Below, piece by piece: positions 33,001 to 41,989 of a stretch of DNA of 64,000 nt (positions are counted from its first letter, which is position 1; each line of letters begins with the position of its first letter). Below the pieces are notes generated by a model. It was not told where the DNA came from and searched no databases. It was given only the letters and a program-made list of their open reading frames with translations. Location: contig OX637806.1 in NCBI GenBank assembly GCA_951802425.1, positions 1-64,000 of the forward strand. Direction: 5' to 3'. A program made the position numbers and the translations under genes. Origin of the DNA: Clavaria fumosa (taxonomy: Eukaryota; Basidiomycota; Agaricomycetes; Agaricales; Clavariaceae).

Positions 33001-34462
33001 AGCGGGTAAGGCTCAGCTCTGCCTTCTGCCAGTCGATATCCGGGTTATGCCGCTTGAGCCAGTCATGCCCAAGGATGACCTTGTGGGACTGGGTCTTTCC
33101 CAGCAGAAAGTGGATCCGCTCCTGGTGGTCACCAACTCTCACCAGCACCTCTATCCCATACCGGACCTTTCCATTCCTGTTCTGTGTCCCATCCACATTA
33201 TACATGGTGATTGGGTTCAGCAGGAGAGATGGCTCCAGTCCCACTCCTTTCGCCCACTCCAAATCCATGAAGCAGTTGGTGCACCCTGAGTCAACAAGGG
33301 CCTTCATTGTGGTCCCTTTGCCAGTGCTGAAAGCCTCCAAGTGCACCTGGATGGCTAGCTCTCGTGGCACATGTTTCCGCACTTCTGGCCGCACTCTGGT
33401 TAGGCGCTCTGCCAGTCTCACTTCCTCCTTCACCTCAGCCCCAATTCGGGTATGTCTCCGCTGCAAGATAGTATATCGGGGTATACTTGCAGCAGGCACA
33501 GGGACGGAAAGGGGGCTGGCACACTTCTTCTCCCCAGTGGGAGTCCTCCTCTCTCTCACACACAGCTCTATGCAGGCTCGGAGCCGTGCAATCTCTTTCT
33601 CATATCCCTCCGCCATTTGGGGGGCACATGGTGCTGCCCGGGTTTGGGCCCTTGGGACCTGCAGACGCGTATCAGGCAGGGGGCAGAAACGGACAGCATG
33701 GCCAGTCTGGTGGCATCGGAAACAACATCTCTCATCAGCAGGGGCCCATCCTCGGGCCATGGCCACATCTGGAGTACACAGCAGAGGGGTCACAAGAGGT
33801 CGCGAAACGGTCACGGCAGGTCGCGGTAGGGTTGCGGTGGGTCGCGCAGGGGTCACAGTGGGTCGCGGTGTCCGTTCCGTGAGTATCCCATCCAGTCGCC
33901 TTTGCTGGGCATCAAGCCTCTCAGCCAGCACCTTCCATTCTCCATATGTCTCTGGCATCGGGGAGACACCATAGATTCTCTCCACCAACCTCCTACTCAG
34001 GTTCAACTCCAGCCAATGGACTAGGATTCCTGAGTCCTTCTCTGCACTCAACTTCGCCCGTCGGGACAGCGTCTCGAATTTCGCGAAGAACTCTGGTGCT
34101 GTCATGGCACCCTGTTTCAGCCCTGCAATATCGGCAAGGGCAGTCGCACGGTCATTCAGGTCATCGAATGCACGCTTCATCTCCTCCACAAACTCTGCCC
34201 AGGTTCTGGCCTTGCCACTACCCAGGATCTCTTCCACCTTCATATTTGCCCACTCTGCAGCGAATCCTTCTCCAGTAATTTTGCTCAGAGCAAAAAGGAC
34301 CTTCACCAGGTCCACAGCATAGACAGTCGGGTTCGCCATAAACAGGAGGCGAAGGGATCGGAGGAATGTACGGAAGTTCCTTTTCTGCCCATCAAAGGGG
34401 GCAACAGATAGGTCAAGCCTCATAGGTTGGGCTACAGGCGGGGCGACATGGTCTGCCATCAC
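30011..34462 (-). CDS. Gag-Pol polyprotein of Gypsy element 2 (single ORF, 1483 aa)
   Basis: One uninterrupted ORF. Gag capsid lies at about 1-200 and a zinc knuckle CFRCHQTGHAVRFC near 250. Protease follows (VDSGCTNCFM near 385), then reverse transcriptase with YVDD near 713, RNase H (VETDAS, YDKEFL, TDHANL), integrase zinc finger (HDLPAAGH, CETC), core D,D,E (WDIVGP, SDRG, TERANQE) and a chromodomain at about 1416-1470 (YDVEAILDVKKVGRGVKYLV). The ORF ends LAGRDAQP followed by the polypurine tract. Gag and Pol are fused without stop or frameshift, as in Tf1-type elements, so protease must process one precursor. No lesion is visible and the LTRs are nearly identical, so the element may still be active. 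It resembles element 1 closely, but the Gag/Pol junction differs. Confidence 0.97.
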   Translation of the reverse strand: MMADHVAPPVAQPMRLDLSVAPFDGQKRNFRTFLRSLRLLFMANPTVYAVDLVKVLFALSKITGEGFAAEWANMKVEEILGSGKARTWAEFVEEMKRAFDDLNDRATALADIAGLKQGAMTAPEFFAKFETLSRRAKLSAEKDSGILVHWLELNLSRRLVERIYGVSPMPETYGEWKVLAERLDAQQRRLDGILTERTPRPTVTPARPTATLPRPAVTVSRPLVTPLLCTPDVAMARGWAPADERCCFRCHQTGHAVRFCPLPDTRLQVPRAQTRAAPCAPQMAEGYEKEIARLRACIELCVRERRTPTGEKKCASPLSVPVPAASIPRYTILQRRHTRIGAEVKEEVRLAERLTRVRPEVRKHVPRELAIQVHLEAFSTGKGTTMKALVDSGCTNCFMDLEWAKGVGLEPSLLLNPITMYNVDGTQNRNGKVRYGIEVLVRVGDHQERIHFLLGKTQSHKVILGHDWLKRHNPDIDWQKAELSLTRCPPQCSPSPRASAPLKTSTLASTSILDTRFPNSGPTPDWPSRYPLVFSEAKWDELPRSRPDFDIKIEFKKDPEHLSSKLYSLTRQEMVEMNRWVDEQLASGRIRPSKSPYASPFFFKHEKDKLRPIIDYSRLNAHLIKDKYPLPRIRDTVDVLKGASIYSKIDAKGGFPSMQVWPEHQHRCAFLTPRGLFEPAVMWFGLQNAPATFQRFMNHVLREEIAGGHVRAYVDDVIVFAEDLATHRYWMDRVLRKFGENGLCLKLSKCEFEKSEIIFLGMKISHNRLEHDPAKGAAVRDWPRPKNVKDVQRFNGMLNYLRRHIPNLSARAKPLFRLTGNVPWKWEEEEEAAFRDLRQALVSAPVLALPQDKGRWKVETDASNLATGGVLSQQQMDGTWRVVDYISKALTAAEKNYDVYDKEFLAVIRALRKWRAYLIGAEETIEIWTDHANLQYFRKPQKLKPRQVRWVGELQCFDFEIKYRTGKSNTKADALSRRPDYGEMVEEDAPVQVFPETEVRVSFTSEMETLLQKNSAVHIQKPEELDDEWTRDRAGLWRKGIVTWVPLGAREAVLEFEHDLPAAGHPGPRKLRAALVKGYWWPDMVKDADRYAQGCETCQRTKPDRTKRAAPLHPHLVPDGPWSVISWDIVGPLPLSRGHNAILVIVDKFTKRTLLEAIGLDLTGLGAVRLLRDRVFRDHGVPHKVVSDRGSQFVSRFMKEFYSMIRVKANPSTAFHPQTDGQTERANQEMEIYLRAYVDHLQDDWAEWLSTAEFALNNREHSATGQTPFFLDYGRHPWNGGLRPPSEVNPAADEWMAKLTESRRAAKEAMEKAVAAMKKSYDKGKRPSREYSEGDLVWLDTRNLKMDRPCKKLDNKRAGPFAVEEKVGPAGYRLKLPQAWRIHRVFNELLLTPYHPPSFPSQNLPPPPPPTIDDDHLEYDVEAILDVKKVGRGVKYLVKWLGYPVEENTWEPRRNLTNVTLLLRDFFLSHPDKAKLAGRDAQP

Positions 34463-35033
34463 AGGCCCTGGATGCTGTAAATAAAGTTCCAGGCCTTGGG
34501 CACTCAGGATTTCTTCGATCTCTTAACAGTCCTGTCCTCTTAGGCTGCTCTTCTGTGTACTTATGTACCTATAGAACTCTTATTCTATGAAACTTTTGTT
34601 AACGTGGGGCCCAAATGGTGTCCCAGGTGGTCACTCCACAACTCCTAATGAGTTGCCCGTGCGCCCTTCTGACAATGGTCACAGAGCAAGGGCCCTGTCC
34701 ACTGGACCAGGAAACTACAGAAAGACTATGTAGGGGCCTTTCCTTGCCCTGTACACTACACGATTCACTGGTACGTAGCTGTAAAACAAAGTTCCGGGCC
34801 TTGGGCACTCGGTATCACTTGGGGAGGGTCACAGTTGACTTCCTCTGGGTCTGGTCACGTGTATCTACACACAGTAAAAATTTCGCGCGGTTCTGTTACA
34901 CACCGCGGGCAGGGTAAAGGAGAAGAGGATGATAGGGGCTGAGCTGTGACAACGTGTCACAGTTTGAAATTAAGGGTCCAGGCTAGCCGGGTTAGGACAT
35001 GGGGCTAGGGCGGACAGGCGGATCTTAGTATTA
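34463..35033 (-). other. 5' leader of Gypsy element 2
   Basis: About 570 nt between the 5' LTR and the gag-pol start. In contrast to element 1, no long upstream ORF is present; the longest has 69 codons and no visible features. Confidence 0.6.
35022..35032 (-). other. Putative self-priming primer-binding site, element 2
   Basis: One base from the 5' LTR, the minus strand reads AATACTAAGAT (11 nt). Its exact complement, ATCTTAGTATT, is in the LTR RNA at 35079-35089, about 35 nt downstream of the TATA box. The 11-nt length equals that known for Tf1. Confidence 0.7.
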
Positions 35034-35323
35034 TATCAGACTGGGTCTCACACAACTTAAGCGTAAGGTCATGACGACAATACTAAGATAAGGGGAAAAG
35101 GGTACAAGAATGGAAAAGACGTAGTATATATAGCGAACGCTTCGGCATTTGCCGGCGTTCCCACGCTCGGACCTCTCAGATCACGTGATGCGCCCAGGCC
35201 CAGGTCATGTGATCTTACGATTATGTAATCTGACCACAGCCACAGGTCATGTGACCTTCCAACAACCCTCCCCAGTTTCTCCACAACTGCACTTTGGGAT
35301 GGCTTACATAAGCGATCCTAACA
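35034..35323 (-). repeat. 5' LTR of Gypsy element 2
   Basis: 290 bp, followed by the target duplicate aaatc. It contains the TATA box and the predicted RNA start. Confidence 0.93.
35124..35132 (-). promoter_or_regulatory. TATA box in LTR of Gypsy element 2
   Basis: TATATATA on the minus strand, 35 nt upstream of the sequence complementary to the primer-binding site. Confidence 0.6.
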
Positions 35324-35712
35324 AAATCAAAGAGGCTGGGTGCGTCGAAGACTGTTGTGAGGTTGTAGAACTTTGACGCAAAATGGCCGGCACAGTCGCA
35401 AGCTTTGACAAAGCAGCTTCAGGATCTCTGAAACGCCCCATGACCGTGACTGGGACTACAAGAATACTTACTATTTTTCAAGGCCCTTTTAAACCTTTTG
35501 ACATAGGTCCGTGCGTAACACCGTCGTGAGTCCAGGTGAAGTCAAGGCACAAGAATTATTTGATTGTGTATGTTTACTCACTATGAACCATTGCAGGCTG
35601 TATACCCACATGGGTTAACCATGGCCCATCCCCAATGCATTGCAGACCGGTACGGCAGCATGCGTTGGAAGGTCAACATCGCTGATTGCAGGCGGTACGC
35701 TAGCAGTCAGAG

Positions 35713-35991
35713 TCCTGATGTGACATCACATTACTTTGGGTGGATGCAGAGCTCCATGCGCTTGGGGCTCTCCTCCTCACATTGTTTAATGTCTCTCATC
35801 TGAGAGTCCTGGTGTGATTTCACATTACTTTGGGTGGATGCAGAGCTCCATGCGCTTGGGGCTCTCCTCACATTGTTTAATGTCTCTCATCTGAGATTCC
35901 TGGTGTGACTTCACATTACTTTGGGTGGATGCAGAGCTCCATGTGCTTGGGGCTCTCCTCCTCACATTGCTTAATGTCTCTCATCTGAGAT
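35713..35991. repeat. Three tandem copies of a 91-94 bp unit
   Basis: Copies begin at 35713, 35807 and 35898 with tcctgatgtgacatcac, tcctggtgtgatttcac and tcctggtgtgacttcac, and all contain ttactttgggtggatgcag. They lie upstream of the hAT transposase start, inside the hAT element, where subterminal transposase-binding repeats could be expected. Confidence 0.85.
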
Positions 35992-36335
35992 GCCCTTCGT
36001 TGTGCATCATGACGGACAAGAGACTTATTCACTGTTTGCCTTTCTTTTGTTAGTTAGATTAGTTAGATAGGGAGGTCTACTGCACGAAGCTGTGTGGCTG
36101 TATGCCCAGACTGCATGCCACCTACCTGCTCACACCACTTGGCTCCTCTGCCTTAGCATCCTCACAGCACCTCCACCCTTTGCAGACACATCAGACGCCA
36201 CTGCAGCGGACACAGCGGAGGTAGCGCTCCTCCACTCCGGGCTCAACACCGCCTTCTCAATGCCCCGCCCCGTGGCGGCTGCTGAAGAAGACGCCCTGTG
36301 CGTTTGTGGTGGCCCCTTACCATGTGCGTGCCCGC

Positions 36336-36628
36336 TAGGGATGCCACGGTTCGGTTCTGAACTTTGGTTTGAACCTGAACTGGACTGGACCGAACCGAAA
36401 ATGAGGTTCAGGTTCAGCCAAGTGGGTGAACCGAACCAAAATTGAGGTTCAGAAGCCCAAATTTGGGCGAACCATTACCTTATTTGGTGAAAGTCCGGTC
36501 CAATGAACCGGACTTGGACCGAACTCAGGTTCAAGGTTTGGAATTTGGCCTGAACCGGACCTAAAGTCCGGTTTGGGGTTCGAAAAAATTGGCCCTGAAC
36601 CGGACTTAACCAGACCGTGGCATCCCTA
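36336..36628. mobile_element. hAT MITE, copy B (293 bp)
   Basis: It begins TAGGGATGCCACGGT and ends with the exact reverse complement, a 15-bp perfect terminal inverted repeat. Flanks gtgcccgc and gtgcccac agree at 7 of 8 positions, as for a slightly aged 8-bp target duplicate. It has the same length and structure as copy A. It has no coding capacity. It is nested in the hAT element, but its ends (TAGGGATGCCACGGT) differ from those of that element after TAGGG, so mobilisation by the same transposase is uncertain. Confidence 0.93.
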
Positions 36629-36680
36629 GTGCCCACTTGCTGACTATATTGGACACACAGCCATCCGCAGTGGCCCTGCG

Positions 36681-37166
36681 GTGCTCGCCATGCACTGGGA
36701 GTCTGGGACAAGCACAGGACCGTGCAGCAGAAGTGCGCGTTTTTTCCGTTTCTCCCTCTCCTCCCTCCCCATGCATCGTGTTCCTCCTACTGACGCGCTG
36801 GCCAGCTACGCCGTGCTGGGGCTCGCACACGCCCTGACGCTGCGCAGGGGCATGTCGGCGAGTGTCCCCGAAGCTGGAGACGCACACACACATGCTGCCG
36901 ATGACGACGACACGCACTCGCCCCGGGAGCCAAACCGGGACCCCGAGCCTGACCGCGACGCGCTGCCCCCGGGCCGCGGGCGCCTCGTGCAGGATGCGGC
37001 GGGCATGGTGGTCGGGTTCACACTGCCCACGTCTGATGAGGGGGGCGGCGTGGACATGGACGTGGACATCCTCCTTCTCTTCCCTCCTGCCCACACATGC
37101 ACCAACGCCCCCCCTCCGCATGCCACACTGCACCCCACGCCCCACACAGGCAACCTTCCTGCATGA
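36681..37166 (+). other. GC-rich ORF inside the hAT element, unidentified
   Basis: 161 open codons on the + strand, with DALASYAVLGLAHALTLRRG, an Asp/His-rich stretch (DAHTHAADDDDTHS) and a segment GRLVQDAAGMVVGFTLP. Codon third positions are GC-rich, in contrast to the AT-rich neighbours. An exon-like open stretch (36181-36335, including HSGLNTAFSMPRPVAAAEED) lies on the other side of the MITE. I do not recognise a family. It may be a host gene fragment carried by the transposon, or GC-rich DNA that is open by chance. Confidence 0.3.
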
Positions 37167-37479
37167 CAACCTACAGATGAACATGAACATTGTGCATGCG
37201 AAGCTCATGTCGTGCCTCTCAACATGCATCTTCCCAGACAGTGGTTGTTGTATTTCAGATTTGGCTGTTCACCCTGCCATCATACCATACATATAGTTTT
37301 TTGATTTAGAAATACTTTTCATATTATTACTATAATAGGAAACCATAAACCCAGCAAACCGGGTTATGGTGCACGGTCTGGCTGGGGGTACAGGATTAGG
37401 ACACTGCACCCGTAACCCTGGAACCCTTGAGCCAAAACCCACAGATAAACCTGCACCCGTGGATTTCCCTACTCCCCTC

Positions 37480-38540
37480 TGTGTGGACTGTGCCTGGCTG
37501 TAGCTATGTTCCTTCAGCTCCTGAGTCTTTCTCTTCTCAGTGTGTCTCAACACACATTGGCATCACATTCGCCAGGCATCGTGTCATTGGCGTGCCATAC
37601 GCCTCTTTCTCTCTCAGTTTCCCAAAAAAAGAGAAAAAAAAGAGGGGATTATATTTGTCCCCCCCTCATTCGTACTTCGTTCATGGCCCACGCGTACTTC
37701 GTTCGTGCCTCCCCACTCCCTTTGTGATACTCCCTTTCATTCTACCCCCCTCTTTTTTCATTCATACTTCTCATTAGTCTTTTTACCGCTTTGTTGACAC
37801 ACATTCAAGTAAATCTACTAGTTGAACCCCTCGGGCCTCGGCTGAGAGGTTGCACGGACCCAGCTAACCCTCACTGCGATTAAGTGTCACGATTGGAGAC
37901 TGTAACAATTACCTTGGTTGTACTTACTCCCACTGCTGCCCACCACCATCACAGGCACCGCCGCCGCCGCCGTCACTGCAGTTGCCGCCGCCGCCGCCAC
38001 AGAAAAAAAAAGACGAAAGAAAAGGAAAACACACGGCGCGCTGGGAGCTCCTGGGTGCAGTTGCCGAAAAAACACACACACACACACACGACGCACGGGC
38101 ATGTGCATGTGCATGTTTTGGGGGGCAAGGCAAGGAGGGGCGGGCTTCTGCTTCTGCTGCTGCTGCTGCGCAGGCTGTACATGTTGGCGAGTGGGCGGGG
38201 AGCAGACGGGGGGAAAGGAGGCGTGGGCGTTTGCTGCTGCTCCTGCGGTTGCGATTGTGACGGCGCGGTGCGAGGGATTCCGGAAGCCGGGAAGACCTTG
38301 ACTGTTCTGATGCTGCGCTGCCCGGGGGTGGGTTTACAAAGTTACAGTAGCCAGGGCGGAGAAAGGGGGTGCTGCTGCTGCGCTGCGGCTGCAGCGATGG
38401 CGACAGCGCGGAGGATAGAAGCTGGGGGGGGGGGGGGGGGGGGGTGTCGTGGGGGTTTTAGCAGATGGGGCAGAGCGGGTGCGTAGGCACGTGGAGGGTG
38501 GGCGTTCTGTTGATGTGGCCTCACACACCACACACACACA
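37480..38540. other. Minisatellite remainder and simple-sequence DNA, no gene
   Basis: 37480-37530 continues the minisatellite seen before the hAT element. After that come pyrimidine-rich DNA, CGCCGC-type triplet repeats (37950-38000), a CA run (38071-38092), CTG triplets (38152-38170 and 38370-38390) and an 18-20 base G run at about 38424-38443. ORFs here are low-complexity artefacts. Confidence 0.7.
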
Positions 38541-38599
38541 TTGGGGCTGAGCGCTGAGCAGGTGCTAGGCACAGAGATACGTGTTTTGGACGTGAGAAT

Positions 38600-38945
38600 T
38601 TCGTGTATACAAGCATGCTGCTCGCGCGTCCCTTGCCGACACTCGCCGAGACTGTGCTCTGCCTGTCGTCGTCTTGGTCGTCCTCATCATCGACCTCCGG
38701 AATACGAGGGATTCACTGGACGCCGGTGTTCGGCCTGAGTGTGCTGGCGGTGCTGCTCGGGACGAGGGTACGGCTGGACTGCTTCCGCACGCTGAGACGG
38801 CTGTTCACGTTCGACCTGACGGTGTGCGCGAGTGGTGCTACGCGTGGGTGCGGCACCCAGCGTACACGGGGAGCATGCTGCTCGTGCTTGGGTCCGGGCT
38901 CGCGCACCTGACGCGCGGGAGCTGGGGGTTGGGCCCGGGACTGAC
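38600..38945 (+). pseudogene. Isoprenylcysteine carboxyl methyltransferase-like fragment
   Basis: The + strand encodes GIHWTPVFGLSVLAVLLG, CFRTLRRLFTFDLTV and, after a one-base frameshift near 38842, YAWVRHPAYTGSMLLVLGSG. The pattern of LFTF-x-LTV followed about 15 residues later by V-RHP-x-YTG is that of the ICMT family, membrane enzymes that methylate the C-terminal prenylcysteine of CaaX proteins. No start, no full set of membrane segments and no downstream end are visible, so this is a broken, partial copy. Confidence rests on the RHPxYTG core alone. Confidence 0.6.
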
Positions 38946-39220
38946 ACGGGGTGGGGCATGCCCGGCGGAAGCGACGGGACCGGGGGCTTGCGTGCACATG
39001 GAGAGAGGTGGCGCCAAGGTGGCCCCCCTCGGGCGGATCGATGACCACCGGAGGCGGGGCGGGGGAGGGGTGACATGACACGAGTGTCAACTGTAGTGGG
39101 AAAGTGTGGGCTGATTACTGTAAAGTGTGGGCTGATTAAAGGAAGTGGCAGAGCCAAACAATGCACAAATACGAAATTTCAACATAACACCGTCCTTCTC
39201 AACTGTCGGACGCGTCAACC

Positions 39221-41522
39221 ATGTCTATTCCGCCTCGAACGCCTGAGAGTCGCACAAGGCCAACCCTTCCAGCCACTGTCTTTGATACTCCCCATACACG
39301 AACCTCACATTCCACGTCCTCTGGCATATTAAGCGCCGTACGGCACCAGAGCACCGTCGAATGCTACCTACGCGATGAGCTCTCTGGCTCCATTCAAAAA
39401 GATAACACCACATTTTTCGATCGTCTCACTGATCATGTCAATAGTGATAAGGCTCTGACCGACTGTATCCATGCTGCATCTATGGAGTTGCATGCCTGGC
39501 CCCGGGAGAAGTTGGGCGAGAGGCAGTACTACAGGCCATGGGCGTCTATGTTGAACAAGTTCGCCACCACTTTTCGAACCCATTTTGTCAAGACTCCACC
39601 CCCCACACCCCTCCGCGACATTCACTTTTACCGCTATGATCGCTCCGTGCAGCACAAGCAATCCGAAGTCAAGCTGAAGCCAGACGTGTTAGGCCTACCA
39701 CCGCCGGTATTGGATGAAGAGGATGCATTTCGTGCTGCATGGGGGGACGTTATCATTGTCGGAGAGGCTAAATTTGACGACTTCCCACGTCTCATCCATC
39801 AAACAGCAACGTACGCGCGTGCCATCTTTTCCCATCAACCTAATCGACTCTGGGTTTATGCCATCATGCTTACACGACCCAATGCCATGATATTTGCTCG
39901 ATACGATCGCTCTGGTCTTATCATGTCCCCGGAGTGCGATATCTCACATCAAGTTGGCCGACTGAACATCGCAAAGGGCTTGTGCGCCTTGATGACACTT
40001 AGCGACACGCAATTCGGGATCGATAGGACTATATCCGGCAACAATATCATCATTGGTAGCGTGGTTTTTTCTATTGTCGAAACCCTATGCTACCGTGAAT
40101 GTGTGCGAGGTCGTGGGACGCGTGTGTACGTCTTGGAACCAAAGGTCCAGGGCTCCCAAAATACCATCCCCGCAATCAACACGGCAGAGACCAACGTAGC
40201 GATCACGTCTCCACCTGTTCTTCGTCGGAGTTCGCGGTTGAAGAAGAAAGAAGATGAGGAGGTGAAGGCGGTAGCAAATGTGCCCCAGACGGTGCGTTGT
40301 TGTCTCTTTTAGCTTCGTCACTTTTTCCAACCTCAAAACAGTATACTGTCCGATTCGAGCAAGGCAAGGTGCAGCTGAAGGCGCATCCACTTCCGAATGT
40401 CGTGATGGAGGGCAAAAGTTGTATACTGAAGGAGGCATGGGGTTTAAAAGGCTTTGATAGAGAAGGCGATGTAATCAGCTCGTTTCAACGATACGGAGAT
40501 CGGCGAATCTTCGGTGTACCCTCTTATGGCCCTCGTTACGTAGCAATGGCCGATGCCAACACGCCCTACTCCACGGATATGTTTACATCGGGCGATACAG
40601 AAGTTCGGGAGCTGGTGCGCCAAGTCATATGGACAAAAGGTCGGAATCTATCAGAGGCTAAAGGACCGAAGGAGCTCTTCACCGCAATGTTACACGCGAT
40701 CAAAGGTATGAGAGAGTGTTTTCGCTTTCCTATACTCATTCTGTCACCCAGGGCTACTCAATGTCTTTAGGCTCGGGTTCGTACACCGTGATGTCAGCAG
40801 TGGGAACATATGGATCGTCGATGCGGAGATGGGACGTATGGTTTTGCAGTAAGTGAAAGACAAAGGGCGATAACTATTCGACTTACAGATGTAATTCTTA
40901 GAAATGGAACGCTAAATGATACCCAAGAAGAGTTCAAGGCCGTTCTAGGAGATTTCGATCACACTGTGAAGATTGATAGAGTGGAGGGCGAACAATCATC
41001 TCATCGAACCGTGAGTATTACTAATTATAGATGGAATTCATCTGATTGACGAAAGCTAAGGGAACACTGCCCTTCCTGGCTACACATCTCCTCACTACCA
41101 TCGAGACGGAGATTCCGCGACACTCGCCCGTCCATGACTTGGAGTCTTGTTTATGGGTTTCAATGTGGGTTGCTGTACACATTATCCTGGATCGAACGAA
41201 AGACAATGGGGGGCATCGAGCCAAGGATGAGCGTGTGCTTGGGAAATTGATGCCAGAAAACTCGGACATGGACGGTGTTGCAAGCGCCAAAAGAGATTGC
41301 TTGGCTTTTATGCGAAAGCACCTGAGCAACAATTTCGACCCGTTCCGGCCTATCTTATTACAATTGGCGTCCGTGGCAAGAAGCTACTATGAGGCATCAA
41401 CAGATAAGCAACAGGAAGGAAAGCAGTTCACAACAGAGGAAATAGAGAAAGCATTTGCGAAGTACATGAAGATTTTCGAAGAGTATATGCCGCAGGAGGA
41501 GACTTGGGACTACTTGCACTAA
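39221..41522 (+). CDS. FunK1-type fungal protein kinase, five exons, intact
   Basis: Exons 39221-40291, 40342-40705, 40752-40848, 40902-41010 and 41061-41522 join to 2103 nt (700 residues) without a stop. Introns are 46-53 bp with GT-AG ends. The family is the basidiomycete-expanded FunK1 kinases. The N-terminal region contains KPDVLGLPP and VIIVGEAKFDDFPRLIHQ. A basic RRSSRLKKKEDEE segment precedes the kinase part. In the kinase part, Lys 387 (CILKEAWG) is the candidate ATP-binding lysine, HRDVSSGNIWI (about 489) the catalytic loop and LGDFDHTVKI (about 526) the metal-binding segment. GTLPFLATHLL and HDLESCLWV follow, as usual in this family. All key residues are present. It stands between repeats with no co-oriented neighbour. 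Substrates of FunK1 kinases are unknown. Confidence 0.92.
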
Positions 41523-41989
41523 ATGCCATGGATGTAACTTACAGTGCAATATGAAAATTTCCTGGTTATTAGTAGTTATGAATAAATAAAATGAAAATAA
41601 TACATCCTATGATGTTAGGCTGGGAGCAACAACCCTTCATCTGGCACATGACATGCCACATGGATACATTAGTCTTATTCACATTACCAGCATTACCCAT
41701 GGTCACAAGCACCACCATGTGACCCACCTCATGATGTGACAACATCAATATTCATATATGCAGCCATCAGTCAGCTGCATATGTTCTTCTAAACAGCACT
41801 AATAACTACTTCACAGCTACCATATTTCAAATTTTGCTGGAAGACCTGAGGAACCCTAAATGAATTTTTGGGGTGAAAAAAAAGTTTTGAGGGAAAGCAC
41901 CAAATGAGAGTAACCATCATCAAAGACATAATGAGGACTAAAAGGGGGGATTTTTTTTGTTGAGAATATTTCATTTGGGGTCCTTGTCA

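Larger units (their letters stand above)
29710..35323 (-). mobile_element. Gypsy element 2: young, apparently intact chromovirus
   Basis: A 5614-bp element with 290-bp LTRs that differ at one position only (29842 t against c at 35166), perfect 5-bp target duplicates aaatc (29705-29709, 35324-35328), a polypurine tract, a self-priming site and a single uninterrupted gag-pol ORF. In the coding orientation the LTR starts TGTTAG and ends CTGATA, i.e. TG...TA instead of TG...CA. It is inserted in exon 1 of the hAT transposase; without the element the hAT reading frame is restored. It is the best candidate for an active element in the window. Confidence 0.95.
26793..35441 (-). pseudogene. hAT transposase gene, multi-exon, disrupted
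   Basis: Reading the minus strand from ATG at 35439-35441, exon 1 begins MGRFRDPEAALSKLA and continues across the Gypsy element 2 insertion into acidic EELLDLEGDDDNEGD near 29550. Later exons encode a BED-type zinc finger (HFFTCAAPRC near 29335, LKYHATKCFG near 29240), PGRIHFATDAWTSPNHRAF near 28780, IADNATSNDTMITHLDSI and NRIHCFNHTLQLSAKTLLKPF (28340-28470), CDVVTRWNSTYDMLSVALEY (27900-27955), HPSLKLEYFR (27440) and the dimerisation domain ELDDYLKLPVEKVHDPLKWW (27110-27165), then ATSTAVEHVFSQG. A TGA at 26964-26966 interrupts that last domain where the family has Arg. The stop is at 26793. With an LTR element in exon 1 and this nonsense codon the gene is dead. Confidence 0.9.
26576..37471 (-). 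mobile_element. hAT DNA transposon with nested insertions
   Basis: Ends are TAGGGCATTCCACGGGT (left) and, read inward from the right, TAGGGAAATCCACGGGT; 15 of 17 match. Perfect 8-bp target duplicates ctcccctc flank it (26568-26575, 37472-37479), and minisatellite sequence continues on both sides. Removing Gypsy element 2 with its duplicate (5619 bp) and the MITE with its duplicate (301 bp) leaves about 5.0 kb, a normal length for an autonomous hAT. The transposase gene is on the minus strand (26793-35441). The 1.9 kb between its start and the right end holds a 3-copy tandem repeat and GC-rich, exon-like DNA. Confidence 0.93.

Noticed and set aside
37884..38572. 200-codon and similar ORFs in triplet-repeat DNA
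   Set aside because: His/Arg/Cys/Gly runs from CGC, CTG and CA repeats; several frames open at once.
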